A DNA stretch of 64,000 bases from assembly GCA_019925795.1 (NCBI GenBank), contig CM034309.1, positions 25,662,729 to 25,726,728 on the forward strand. Reading direction: 5' to 3'. The notes under the pieces were generated by a model, which did no database searches, was not told where the DNA came from, and saw only the letters and a list, made by a program, of their open reading frames with translations. Made by a program: the position numbers and the translations under genes. Shown here piece after piece: positions 45,624 to 57,599 of the stretch (its first letter is position 1; each line of letters starts with the position of its first letter). This stretch comes from Dendrobium chrysotoxum (taxonomy: Eukaryota > Streptophyta > Magnoliopsida > Asparagales > Orchidaceae).

Positions 45624-47368
45624 TTTTTTTAAGGGGCTACCTCAAATTTTATTCAATAAAAAGGAAAATACAACGGCCCAAGCAAAGCCAAAATACAATT
45701 ACAATGATTGAGAGCAGAATCTCCCAAAGAAAAGAGCTAACATGAGACGACGATAAGGCCACAAAACCTCCAAGAAGAAATGAACTCGTGAAAAAATCGA
45801 ATATCACAAACCAGACGGACTCAGGAATGGCGCAACCAACGAGCCGCCAAGGAAGGACCATCCACTGGAGGCAGCAATCCATAAGGTAATCAGCCGCGAA
45901 CCTCTAAAGAAATAAGCAACATCCCACAAGGAAAACCATCGGCCAGGATTCTACCACCAAGGTTGCCAGCTATCCAAGGCCAAGCCGGGGTAATGCATAA
46001 CAGACTCATCATAGTCCAGAAAAAAGCTATCATACCAGTAAAACAGGAACCCCCAAATCCCAAAGCCAAGGCAGGGCAAATACCCCCCACCGAAGAGAAA
46101 TCCAGACCAAACATAAGCACCAAGCTCGCCACCAACAAACACCTCAACAGCCCAAGAACAACCAACAACAAAAATAAGAAAAACATAGAGCTACTTCCTT
46201 TTATGTTACCTCTTACGATGTTTGCCCACCCCGAGCAAAAGCCTTTTCAATGATGTGATTAACATTTAAAGTATATTCCTTCTACCCCTCCAAAACATCC
46301 CCATAACCCCCACAAGGGGAGGAAATAGAGTCATCCAACCAATCATTATGATCTACTATGGAACCTTCCAAATTTAGCGCCAGATGAGCTAACATAGCAT
46401 CCTTAGAGATAAGTGCAACAGGAACATCAACCAAAGGTACATTCGATAGAACCAGTTCAACTGAATCCAATGGCGGCTCAACAAAATCATCCCCCCAAAC
46501 CCCCCGAAACCAATTCAACCCCAACTATAACCGGGCTGGCAGAAACAACTCCACTAACCCCCACAACCAAAGAATTGGAATTAACAGCATCGACCACTGC
46601 ACCACCAGTAATAGGACTAGCTATACGGTTTATGAAACAATTATTGTCAACTACTCTCTCATTCACACCTTCCCTATTATCACCAGTGAAAGTCAAAACC
46701 AAAACAACCGCATCCTCCTCAACATCAACAGGACTACCCAAAGGCAAAGCAGAAAGCGACTGTTCAACGACCATTAAAGGAGCAGCTTCCTCCTCAATAA
46801 TAAGATCCGTATAAGCAGTTGGCTGTTCAGCAATAGTAGGACCCAACACCACAACCTTATCATGTTCACCACAAAATTCCACATTATTCACCTCATTAAT
46901 AATAGGCGAATGAATCGACCAGGAAGGTATAGCAAGAATATCCAAATTATCCAAAACACCAACAAAATTCCCATCACAGCTTACATTAGCATTAACAGGT
47001 TTAGAAGCATTAGTAAGACCAGTAGGTGGGGCAGAGGAAGAATGAGGATGACAATCACCAATTTAATGCCCAATACACTTACAGGAAGCACAAAATGGGG
47101 GAAAAACTTCCATCACAACTTGCTGAATATATCCAAATTTCTCGGATCCTAACCAAACTTTATCAGGATAAGTTTTAGTGAAGTCAAGCTCTACCAACAC
47201 CCTAGCCACAGAAGGATGAGAGCCCACAGCAGTAGTGTTATCAACATTCAACGGCCTACCAAAGATTGAACCCAGGCCGTGAAGGATGTGAGGGGAGAAG
47301 AGATGGGGACGGAGGTTCAGGAAGGAAATCCAAATGGGGATGATCGATGACTCAACACCTCCCGTGCT
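45624..47368 (-). mobile_element. ORF1-only LINE with 15-bp target duplication
   Basis: Perfect TATCATATTGCACTT copies at 45609-45623 and 47369-47383 bound the element, and the minus-strand 3' end is an A-run (T-run at 45624-45630) preceded by AATAAAATTTGAGG. The 5' part is a DUF4283-type ORF1: IWISFLNLRPHLFS, GSIFGRPLNVDN, PDKVWLGSEKFGYIQQV, then a CCHC knuckle CASCKCIGH with a TAA inside its spacing (47063-47065). The frame continues to about 46490, shifts, and ends near 46220. About 600 bases of tail follow. The endonuclease and RT of ORF2 are absent, although both ends are defined, so this copy moved as a short RNA. Confidence 0.8.
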
Positions 47369-47383
47369 TATCATATTGCACTT

Positions 47384-48461
47384 AAATAATCATTTATATC
47401 GTTTATCAGTTATTCAATTTTATTAAAAGAAAGTGTAAAATATTTTAAATATAAGAATTTTAAAAATTCTGAAGTTTAGTTTAGAAAAAAGTAATGTGAA
47501 ATAAAACTTTGATGAATTTTAAATTTACTCTATAGTCTTTTTAATTTAAATGTTATTCATTTTTGGCTGAATAAAAAAAAATACATTGCAAGCTAACTCC
47601 ACTCTTATCTTTGGACATTTGTTGTCGCTCGCCACATTGTTCGTCCATCATCACCCGCAATCTTCTACCTCCATTGCCACCCCCCGCGAGCATCTCAACT
47701 AAAAAGTGTCTTACGAATAAATTACATATTTGCTTTCTAGAAACTTCTTAGCTTGTTATATATACTGTTGTAAGGAGAAAATGAGATGATATAATGAAGA
47801 ATATGATATCCCTTTGAAGCTTTTGAGCTTGTGTTGGTTTCCTATTTGGCTGTTCCTTCTAGTAAGTCCATTTCTTCCACCGATCACTACATCACACCCT
47901 ACCTCAACATCACCACCGCCACTATTGCCATCGCAGCTAGGGGTATTTGCACGATGCTACCGACTGTAACAATCATTGAGCTTTATAGTATGTTCATTTT
48001 ACTTCAAAACAAATAAACAAAAAATAATAACTTGAATTATAAAAGGAACAATAAAGATTTTTTTCTTTGAGCTCCCGAAAACTTGTATTGTTGTTATTCT
48101 GAAATAGCTTTGTACTCATATCCTCCTCAACAAATCAATAAGAGACATTGAATCTCCTTGCATGGTGGATACTTGTTACATAATTAAACTTTTATCAATT
48201 ATCTTGTGTCTGCTTGTATGAAACTAATCGGTTTTTCTATTGATTCTCAAAGCTCAAGAGATTGATTCAATTTTCCTTTCATTTAATGATTCTCGAACAA
48301 ATTCTTCTCTTTTATTCCCACCCGAACAAACAAAAACAATTATCTGTGAAGGAAATACCTTCCGCTGAATAATTAATCCACAAGCATGAATTATCCAGAA
48401 GAAATTTTAAAGAGACGTTAAAAATCCTTCTTTCAAACCTACCAATAATTATAGTTATAAC
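47384..48461. other. Intergenic region
   Basis: About 1.08 kb between the LINE and the gypsy element. A short frame at 47831-48016 has no recognisable domain. Nothing else is supportable. Confidence 0.45.
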
Positions 48462-49308
48462 TGATACGTCATCGAAAAATAATCTTGATCGGGCACAAAT
48501 CTCGAGGAAAAACTCAAGTTGGAAACTTCAAAAATTATTTCGGAGACCATTTAAACTCCGATTTCAGCAAACTTATAGTCGAACTGAGCGTCTCGGAAAT
48601 ACGAATCCAACGAGCCCAAGATCGTAGAATTCTGATATCATTAAGACCTTCAAATGCTTGATAAACGGTTCACGATCAAGGGATTCAATATCGGCCGTTT
48701 ATCCGGATCACTCCCTATTTGCCCCTGATCCCTCACATATTTACGGGCTATGCCACTCCAGAAAAACTATAAATAGCCCCTCATTTCTCTTAAGAGGGGA
48801 CCCAAGCCAAGAAGAGAAGGAAGAGAAAAAGAAGAGAAGGAAGAGAAGAAGAAGAGAAGAGAAGCCTAGGAGGGAACAGCTCCTCCTCGACCACCGCCGG
48901 AACTCCGCCGGAACACCACCGAAGCACCACCGGACGCCCGAGGGACGCCGGAGCTCTGCCCGACACGGGAGCAACCTCGGAATTCTGCCCGACGCCAGAA
49001 TTCTACCCGACGCCCGAGTGACGCCGGACTTCTTTCCAAGTGACGCCGGAATTCTGCTTGTCCTTGTAACTGATACTCATTGTAATCTGATCGTCCTGAA
49101 TTTAAAGGACGAATCAGCCTCGTGTACTTCAAACAACACTAGTGGAACTCTTTCAACTGGGCGTGGCCCCGTGGTTTTTTCCCTTTCCAGGGTTTTCCAC
49201 GTAAAAATCTTGGTGTTACTATTTCGATTCTGTTTGTGTGATGGATATACGTACAACGCTGAGACGAAAAATTAAAATCTATCGCCGCGTATATTTGGGT
49301 CCGCAACA
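48462..49308 (+). repeat. Gypsy 5' LTR
   Basis: Starts TGATACGTCATCG and ends GTCCGCAACA. It includes the TATA box at 48768, a purine-rich AAGAGAAGG stretch and a CCGCCGGAA repeat cluster. Confidence 0.95.
48768..48775 (+). promoter_or_regulatory. TATA box of the gypsy 5' LTR
   Basis: TATAAATA within AAAACTATAAATAGCCCC, about 306 bases into the LTR. The same box recurs in the 3' LTR near 58356. It sets the start of the genomic RNA shortly downstream. Confidence 0.75.
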
Positions 49309-49327
49309 GTTTGGCGCCGTCTGTGGG
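49309..49327 (+). other. Gypsy primer-binding site
   Basis: GTTTGGCGCCGTCTGTGGG directly follows the LTR. The TGGCGCC core is complementary to a tRNA 3' end of the GGCGCCA type, as used by many Tat and Athila elements. Confidence 0.8.
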
Positions 49328-49359
49328 AAACTTATCCCACAACTTCAAGTATTGCTACG

Positions 49360-52300
49360 ATGGTCAACAGGCGTAGCAGTCGCCTCATAGGAGCCTCCCG
49401 CTCTCATTCTCATCAATCCAGAAATCAGTCTATGAATCATAGACATCCGATATCTGCCTCTTTATACCCCGGGGGGCAAAACGCACCCGGAGAGGGGACC
49501 TCGGGACCCTCCCTAGAAGAGAGAATTCAAAAGATGGAAGAATCTCAAAACGAGATCCTACAACTCTTGCGAGAGACTCGACAGCCGACCCTAGCACCTC
49601 AGGAGGAGGTTCTTCTCCCTCGAGATCCACCCCGTGTCGAAGCTGTTCAAATTGATCATCTTCAGGCTGAGAATCCTCTTCCTCCACCCAGGAGGCGTTC
49701 GCAGTCACGTCAAGAGAACGAGCTGGCTGATACAGCAAGTTCTACCCATCCTCCACACGCAAGTCAGCAATCTCGCCTTCCTCAAGACCTCCCTGAGGAG
49801 CTAGCCCAACCTCACATTGCTGAGCTCCCTCGCAATGCCCTACGCCACGAACTGCGACGATTAGTCCGGGAGGAATTCCCTACAGGAGGCATAAGACAAC
49901 CTCTTCATCAGTGGGACTTCCAGGAGTCGTCACCCCTGGCAGAAGCCATTCTTCAACACCCTATTTCGGTTGGCTTTAAGCTACCAAGCATTGAATCCTA
50001 CGATGAGACATCCGACCCGTACGAGCACATCGACCATTACAGGACCATCATGCATATTCAACGAGCTTCAGATGCACTCCTTTGCCAGGTTTTCCCTGCT
50101 ACTCTTAAAGGACAAGCTCGAACATGGTTCTATTCACTCCCAGCCGGAACGATCCCCACATTTGTCAAATTGGCCAAAGTATTTCTCGAACAGTTCGTAG
50201 CCAACCGAAGAATTGCTAAGGATTCTTCTCACCTTTCTGGGATTCGTCAGAATGAGGGAGAATCATTGAAAGAGTACTTTCAGCGGTTTTCTATCGAGGC
50301 TCGACAAATCCCAGGAGTAGACCCAGAATTGCTCAGAGGGGTCTTTCTTGGAGGACTTCGTCCTGGCCCCTTCTATTCGGCACTCATGCGCGATACTTTT
50401 CACTCATATGCCGATCTGATCCATCGTGTGGAAGCACAGATATCAGCAGATGAGGCAATAAACGCTCACAGAAAACAGTTCGAGCAACCCACTGGAAAGC
50501 GCAAGGGAGCACCCGAAATGGATAATTCATCATCACAACGGAAAAAGCAAGGGAAGAGCAATCTACCTCCTAAACCCCCACTGCCACGACGAGAACCCCG
50601 ACGGGAGAAGGAGTACACTCCACTCAACACATCTCGAGCAAATGTGTTGATGGCGATTCAAGATCAGGACAAAGTGAAGTGGCCGCATCATTTGAAGCCG
50701 AATACAGGAAACCAAGATCAGTACTGCCACTTTCATCGTAGTCGTGGCCACACTACTGAATCCTGTAGGCAACTTAAGGAGGAGATTGAAAGACTCATCC
50801 GTCAGGGCTATCTTCGACAGTTTATTGGGAATCCACCTACCCGAGAAGAAACTCGTCCCACTGGGGGGCAGAATCAACCACAAAGACAGCCAGTGAATAA
50901 CCGGATAACGGTTGGCGAAATTGAAACAATCGCAGGAGGCCCCTTACTATCCGACCAAATCTTTCTAACTGTGGAAGAAAATCCAACTCCAAAAAAGGCT
51001 CGTATCGATCATTCCATCACGTTCAATGATTCCGACTTGGAAGGAGTAAAAACCCCCCATCAAGATCCGCTTGTCATAAACGCAGGCATTGGTGACCCGT
51101 GTTACAATGTCAAAAGAATTCTTGTGGACAACGGAAGCTCCGTAGATGTCCTATTCTACTCTACTTTCCTCAACATGGGTCTCTCAAGAGAAAAACTTCA
51201 ACCTGCTGCAGGTCCTTTATATGGATTTGATAATCGACATGTACAAGCAGAAGGAATAATCAGTCTCCCGGTAGTCCTTGGAGAATTTCCTCGATAGAGT
51301 ACACACTCCATTCAATTCATCGTGGTAAAGTCAGAGTCAGCTTATAACGCCATCTTCGGGAGACCGCTCCAGTCAATTTTTGGGATCATCGCATCCATTC
51401 CTCACCTCAAGCTGAAGTTCCATACCCCATCAGGAGTCGGTGTAGTATGCGGAGATCAACAAATAGCACAGACCTGCTATCTTAGGTAGATCAAGTCTCG
51501 TCCGACGATTACCCTGAGCATCGAGGACTTTGATCTACGGAGCGAAGATATTCCTCAGAGAGCTTCCCCTGTGGAAGACCTTACTACTGTATCTATCTCT
51601 GAAGAGCATCCTTCAAAGACAGTGTGAATTGGATCACTGCTCTCAGATGATGAGAAGAAAAACTTTACAGCTTTTCTATGAGAAAATCAAGATATTTTTG
51701 CATGGAATCCAGCGGATATGCCTGGAATTGACCCCGAAGTGATCGTTCACTCCCTCAAAGTCAATCCAACGTGCAAACCGATTATCCAGAAGAAGAGAAA
51801 CTTTGCACCAGATCGCCAGCAAGCAATCGAACAAGAAGTAGATAAGCTTTTAGAAGCTGGATTCATACGAGAGGTGCACTATCCTACTTGGTTAGCAAAT
51901 GTTGTCATGGTACGGAAGGGAAGTGGAGCTTGGAGAATGTGTATAGATTACACTGATCTCAATAAAGCTTGCCCAAAGGATAGTTTCCCGCTCCCTCGCA
52001 TCGATCAATTAGTTGATACCACCTCTGGTCATCAGATGTTGAGCTTTATGGATGCCTACTCCGGCTACAACCAAATAAAAATGAATCCTGCTGATGAAGA
52101 AGCAACAGCTTTTCAAACAGACAAAGGATTGTACTGCTACCGGGTGATGCCCTTCGGGCTCAAAAATGCTGGAGCAACTTATCAGCGTCTCATGAATAAA
52201 GTTTTCAAAAGCCTTATTGGACGTACTATGGAGGTGTACGTAGACGATATGTTGGTAAAAAGTCTGGAAAAAACCCAACATATCTCTGACCTGAAACAAT

Positions 52301-54804
52301 GTTTCCACTTGTTAAGGCATTACAATATGCGACTCAACCCCGCTAAATGTGCTTTTGGAGTCGCTTCTGGAAAGTTTTTAGGGTTTATGGTAACCCATAG
52401 AGGAATCGAAGCCAATCCGGAGAAGATCAAGGCACTAAGGGACATGGTGCCGTCAAAGAACATCAAGGAGGTCCAAAGGCTGAATGGGAGAATTGCGGCA
52501 CTATCTCGTTTCCTGGCACGTTCAGGAGACAAATATCTACCCTTCTTCAAGATACTTAGAGGTGCTCGTAGCTCCGGGTTTCAATGGACAGATGAATGTC
52601 AAGAAGCCTTTGAACAATTGCGAAAGTATTTGGCATCCCCGCCACTACTTTCTAAACCAATACCATGAGAGAGATTGTATTTGTATATGGCTGTATCTAT
52701 CCAAGCCATTAGTTCAGTTCTGGTCCAAGAAGAAAATGCTATACAACGTCCTATCTACTATGTTAGTAAGATTTTATCTGAAGTAGAGGGACATTAGCCT
52801 TTGGCAGATAAGACAGCATTGGCATTAGTTTATTCCGCCAGAAAACTACGCCCTTACTTTCAAGCCCATTCAATTGGAGTTTACACGAATCTGCCGCTAA
52901 AAAGTATTCTGCAAAAGCCAGAAGCATCAGGCAGGCTTGTTAAGTGGTCTGTAGAACTCGGAGAATTTGATATCCACTACTTGCCTAGACCTGATATTAA
53001 ATCTCAAGCACTAGCAGATTTCGTAGTTGAATGCACCGTTCCAGTATCTGATGTACAACCGAGTGCTTCACCTTCTTCTCCATGCTGGATGTTGTACGTC
53101 GATGGAGCTTCAAGGAGTTCTGGGGCTGGGGCTGGAATTTTATTAATCTCTCCACAGAAGGTTACCCTTGAGTACGGGCTTCGACTCAAGTTCCCGGCAA
53201 CCAACAACATAGTAAAATACGAGGCCCTTGTTGCTGGGTTAAGACTAGCAATTGACTGTGAAGTCCATAACCTAATAGCCCACACTGATTCCCAACTAGT
53301 CGCCTCTCAGGTGGAGGGGGATTTTGATATTCACAACCCACAATTGGCTCAATATTGTAGCATTGTAAGGCTACTCTTAGCCCGTATAGGGGAGCATCAA
53401 ATCATACATATCCTCCGAGAACAAAATGCAAGAGCAGACGCTCTTTCTAAACTTGCTACATCAACAACGGGGGACATCTATAAGAGAAGATGTATCAAGG
53501 AAATCCACTTTCCAAGCATTCAGGGTCCATGGGTCATACAGTCAATTGACGAGCCAAGAGAGATGTCTTGGATCGAACCCATCTTATCTTTTCTGAAAGA
53601 TGGGGTACTACCCGAAGATCCTATAGCTGCAATACGACTTCGGAGACGAGCTGCAAATTTCACCATTATCAGCAACGAGTTGTACAAGCGCTCCTTCATT
53701 GGACCATACCTCAAGTGTCTCCCACCATCAGAAGCGGATTACGCGCTTCGGGAAGTTCATTCAGGAGTATGTGGAGAACATCTGGGAGGAAGAGCGTTAG
53801 CTTACAAGATCATGAGACAGGGATTCTATTGGCCTACAATGAAACAGGATGCACTTGAATTCACACGAAAGTGTAAAAACTGTCAACTGCATTCTAACCT
53901 CACTCATACACCCGCTCTGGAGCTTGCATCCCTTCAAAGCCCCTGGCCTTTTGCCCAATGGGGGATTGATATAATGGGACCTTTTCCCATAGCGACTGGA
54001 CAGCGAAAATTCATTATTTTGGCTGTAGATTACTTCACCAAATGGGTGGAGGCAGAACCTTTGGCGAAGATTACTGAAGCAAATGCCAAGCAATTTTAAT
54101 GGAAGAACATAACATGTCGTTTTAGCATTCCCGCAAAAATCATCACTGATAACGGGACACAATTCACCGGGAAGATCTTTACATCTTTTTGTAGGGATTT
54201 TCACATTCAGCTCATTCACACAGCTGTTGCCCATCCTCAAACTAATGGGCAAACAGAGGTTACAAACCGAACAATCCTGAAAGGGCTGAAGACACGTCTA
54301 GGGAAGGCTGGGGGGCAATGGGCCGAAGAACTCCCCAATGTCCTCTGGGCTTATCGGACCACCGCTAGAGCTCCTACAGGGGAAACCCCATATAACCTTT
54401 GCTTCGGTACAGAAGCAGTCATACCGGTTGATATCGGAGTTCCTAGCCACAGAGTTCAGACTTTCGACTTCAAAAGTAACGAGGAGAAGCTTAGAGCAAA
54501 TTTGGATCTCCTCCCAGAAGTAAGAGATGGAGCCTCACTCAGAACCGCTGCATACCACCAAAGAGTTGCCCGTCACTACAATCGAAGGGTGAAACCTCGC
54601 CCTATCACTATTGGGGACTTAGTACTACGAAGCATTGAAGCCGTTGGAAAAGGCCCTCAGCGAAATAAGCTCTCCCCCCTCTGGGAAGGTCCTTATTTGG
54701 TAGCGGCTATGGTCAAGCCTGGAACCTTCAAACTGAAGGATGCTGGTGGAAAAATGCTTCCCCGAACTTGGAACGTGGGCAATCTTCGCAAATATTATCA
54801 GTAG
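49360..54804 (+). pseudogene. Gypsy gag-pol polyprotein, single frame with seven stop codons
   Basis: The start ATG is at 49360. Residues 1-245 are polar with a basic patch; about 245-365 is the retrotransposon gag core (ARTWFYSLP, FLEQFVANRR). A Tat-type zinc-knuckle-like YCHFHRSRGHTTESC is at 455-469. Protease DNGSSVDVLF is near 590. RT has YVDDM at residues 960-964 (52237-52251). A first RNase H lies about 1100-1210, and a second archaeal-like RNase H starts YVDGASRSSG near 1246. Integrase has the HHCC zinc region, then D at 1537 (53968), D at 1597 (54148) and E at 1633 (54256), a D,D(35)E triad. The chromodomain-less C-terminus ends NLRKYYQ. Stops at 51295, 51487, 51625, 51679, 52666, 52795 and 54097 are all in frame, with no frameshift over 5.4 kb. 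Confidence 0.93.
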
Positions 54805-55072
54805 GAGTTGATACTGCTATCTGTCTATGTGTTATGTTTGTCTTATATTTTATCTTCTCCTGTAGTCATATTATAAAATTTTTTGTACATCCCTTATGTG
54901 TTGATTATAGAAGAACTTTTTTCTTGTATCCCTAAGTTATTCTAGGGAACTGCTATCTCATATTACGAAGCAATATGATATTCACTTTGTCGTGCTAATG
55001 TTTCCTCTCTCCAAACTCTTTTTCTGTGATTCGAGAAGTACACAATCTATATTGTATCTCAATCACTGAATA

Positions 55073-55291
55073 ATCAATCTCAGGGGGATTTGATCCGACC
55101 TCTTCTGTACATGTTAATGTCATCAAGAAAATGCTTTGACTAACAACCTCGGATAGGTCAAGTATCCTAGGAGGATATCTTGAATATTAAAATCATTTGA
55201 TGATCAATCCCAAAGGGAGTTGATCTGACCTTTTTCCGGACAGGTTAAGGGTATCGAGCAAATGCTTTCGCTAATAACCCCGGATATGTCA
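55073..55291. repeat. Diverged tandem duplication in the gypsy 3' region
   Basis: Two blocks of about 89 bases (55073-55161 and 55203-55291), 130 bases apart, share ATCAATC, GATCCGACCT/GATCTGACCT, AAATGCTTT and CCCGGATA/CTCGGATA landmarks. Non-coding. The function is unknown; it lies between the pol stop and the antisense gene's end, where transcription from both sides would end. Confidence 0.6.
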
Positions 55292-55522
55292 AAATCTTTA
55301 AAGAAAAGGAATGCCTCACATTTGTTCAAGTCAAAAGAGAGCTCACTAAAGTCCAAACTGAAGTAAAACTAAGTAAATTTCATTTGCATGTGAGAAAAGA
55401 ACATCAACAACATCTTTATATATCACTGAACATCAAGTACACCAGATAGAGACATCAACATCGAGCATATATACAAGCACTAGAAAGAAAACAAAGAGAT
55501 ACAAAACTACATCAAAGACACC

Positions 55523-57202
55523 CTATAGAATCTCAACATCATCCTCGTCCTCCTCCAAGGCAAAAGCTCGCTGCAACTCACTCTCCAGCTCTTCACCACC
55601 AGAGTCCGAAGAAGCATCACTAGAAGCCTGGCTGGGAGTCAGTCCCTCGATCTCTGCTCCGGTCTTACGATGTACTGTCCGAACACCCTTCATGAAGCCC
55701 CTGATGAAGCCATCCTCTGCGCACTCTGCCTCCAAGGCCTTCACCTCCACGTCATAAATATGACTGCGAGCCTCCTGAATGTGGTCCTCAATAATGATCT
55801 TGAAAGCATAAGATTTCTTGAACTCTTCAATAACTGCTGACGGCAACTGCTGGGACTCCTTCTCGGACAGTACACTCTGAAGCCTCTCATTTTCAGCCTC
55901 AAGGACTTGCTGAGCCTTTTCCTGCTGCTTGATCGTCGCTTGTGCCTCCACCAACTCTATATGCAGACGATCCATCCGTTCATTCTGAGAAGAGACTGAA
56001 GTAATCTTGTTCGCCAACTCAGTTCTGCACCCCTCAAGCTGATCCTCCACCACCTTCATCTCCTTCACTTTACTGTCATATTTCTTCTTGTACTCCCCCT
56101 GAAGGTATTTAACCTTCACAAACTCTTTGTTCCAATCGTTCAGAGTCTTGGTCATCTCAAGCTTGAAATCAGAATACTGAGACAAGAAAAATATCAGAAA
56201 TATATTCCTTAAGAAATGTAAAAAAGGAGAAGAAGTGAAGGAGAACTCACCAACTCCTCAGCCCGTCGGCGACCGATGCACTGATGGTTTAACACATCCT
56301 CTGGAATATATGACTTGGATGGAGAAGCTCGGGGACATTTGCTAACAACTGTCAAAACTTCATCTGCCCTCTTCTTCCTCGATGCCTGCAAACCTTCCTC
56401 GCTCCCTGGTCGCTTGGAGTGGTTCTTTTGGGGGACCACTTCTGGAACTCTAGCAGATTTCTTCAACATTTGAGCATGTGATCTCCCTGCTTGAGTAGAT
56501 AATCCAACCTTGAACAAGTACTCCTCATCTACATATCTACTCAAGTAACGCACCTCGTAGTGTAGAGCATCCAAATCAGGGAGTTTGAGTATCCTCAGCA
56601 AATCTTCTGCTCCGATGTGAAGGGGGACAGGTAGCTCTTTCAACTTCCCCCACTTCTCCTGAAGACCCCAATCATTTTGCACATAAAAGAAGTTGCTGAT
56701 CCAACCTTTCGAGGAGTCTCGAGTGTGGATATCCAATCACTTGGACCTGAATGAAATGCGTCCCTGCGCATCGCTAAAGAGACGCCCCATCCGAGAAAGG
56801 CACTCTGAGGAAAGTACCACTCCGCGGTCTCTGAAAAGCACGATCAGGCCCATCACGATCGACATTGCTCTGTAGGAAAATTGAGACAAGCATACCCCAC
56901 AAAGCGTCAGAATGTCGATCAGTTCGGAGGAAGGAGGAAATCGTAGTCCCGCTCGCAGACTAAATTCATACACCGTCACGTATCCAGGGAGAGAAAAGCA
57001 GGCACGATCAGTTCTGGCCGGCACCTTCATCACCAAATCATTAGGAAAATGAAACTTTTTTCCTAAATGAGATGAAGGAGTCCTCAGTGACGGTGGAAAT
57101 CACATCGTCAGCCTTCGGCGCCTTCTGGGCCCTCTTTGGAACTTCAGACCGTTGCGCAGGACGGTCTTCTGAAGGAACTTTAGAGGAGGCGAGATCACCC
57201 AT
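55523..57202 (-). CDS. Antisense spliced gene of the gypsy element (PF04195-like domain plus coiled coil), damaged
   Basis: On the minus strand from ATG 57202-57200 to the stop at 55523. Exon 1 (57202-56251): a basic leader (MGDLASSKVPSEDRPAQR), then VYEFSLRAGLRFPPSSELID, MSIVMGLIVLFRDRG and the NFFYVQNDWGLQEKWG region, in the order of the plant 'putative gypsy type transposon' domain (PF04195). A canonical 74-nt U-rich intron follows (56250-56177): donor TTG/GTGAGT, acceptor TTGTCTCAG, phase 0. Exon 2 (56176-55523) is a 217-residue Lys/Glu/Gln-rich coiled coil ending in an acidic SSDSGGEELE..EDEDD tail. Damage: one frameshift at an A6 run (57056-57061) and one in-frame TGA (56737-56739). Tat elements such as Grande carry antisense genes of unknown function; this role is likewise unknown. 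Confidence 0.75.
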
Positions 57203-57474
57203 TTTTGCTTCCTTCACTAAAGAGGGGCGCAGATCTAAGTAGGGAAAATCACCTACGAAAGACTGCGGAAAGCCTCCGAAGTAGGAAGAAAAAGGGAGGA
57301 AGAACGAAGGGAGGAAGGGAGAAAGCCGCCAACTTCTGCGCAAAAAGAGGGGCGCCAAGTCAAGTAGGGAAAGTCACCTACTTAAAAATGGCGGAAAGCC
57401 TTAGAATGCCAAAAGCTAGAAAGCCAGAGGAAGAAGATAAGAAGGGGCGAATTTCTACTAAGCCCTGGGGGGTC

Positions 57475-57482
57475 TATTTATA
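57475..57482 (-). promoter_or_regulatory. TATA box of the antisense gene
   Basis: TATAAATA on the minus strand inside AAAACTATAAATAGACCCC, 273 bases upstream of the antisense ATG. The surrounding bases nearly copy the sense LTR box (AAAACTATAAATAGCCCC), which supports real promoter use and suggests a shared origin. Confidence 0.6.
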
Positions 57483-57599
57483 GTTTTCTTTAAGGGGGGG
57501 AGGATTCCAAAATTCTATTAAATTCTCTGAAATTTTTCAAATTTTTCGAAATTTTTTGGGATTTTTTCGGAATTTTTCGGGCCCCACCACATTTAAAAA

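Noticed and set aside
48658..49275. 205-residue frame in the gypsy 5' LTR (also partly in the 3' LTR)
   Set aside because: It spans the TATA box and LTR control regions, has low-complexity Lys/Arg/Glu content and is broken differently in the other LTR.
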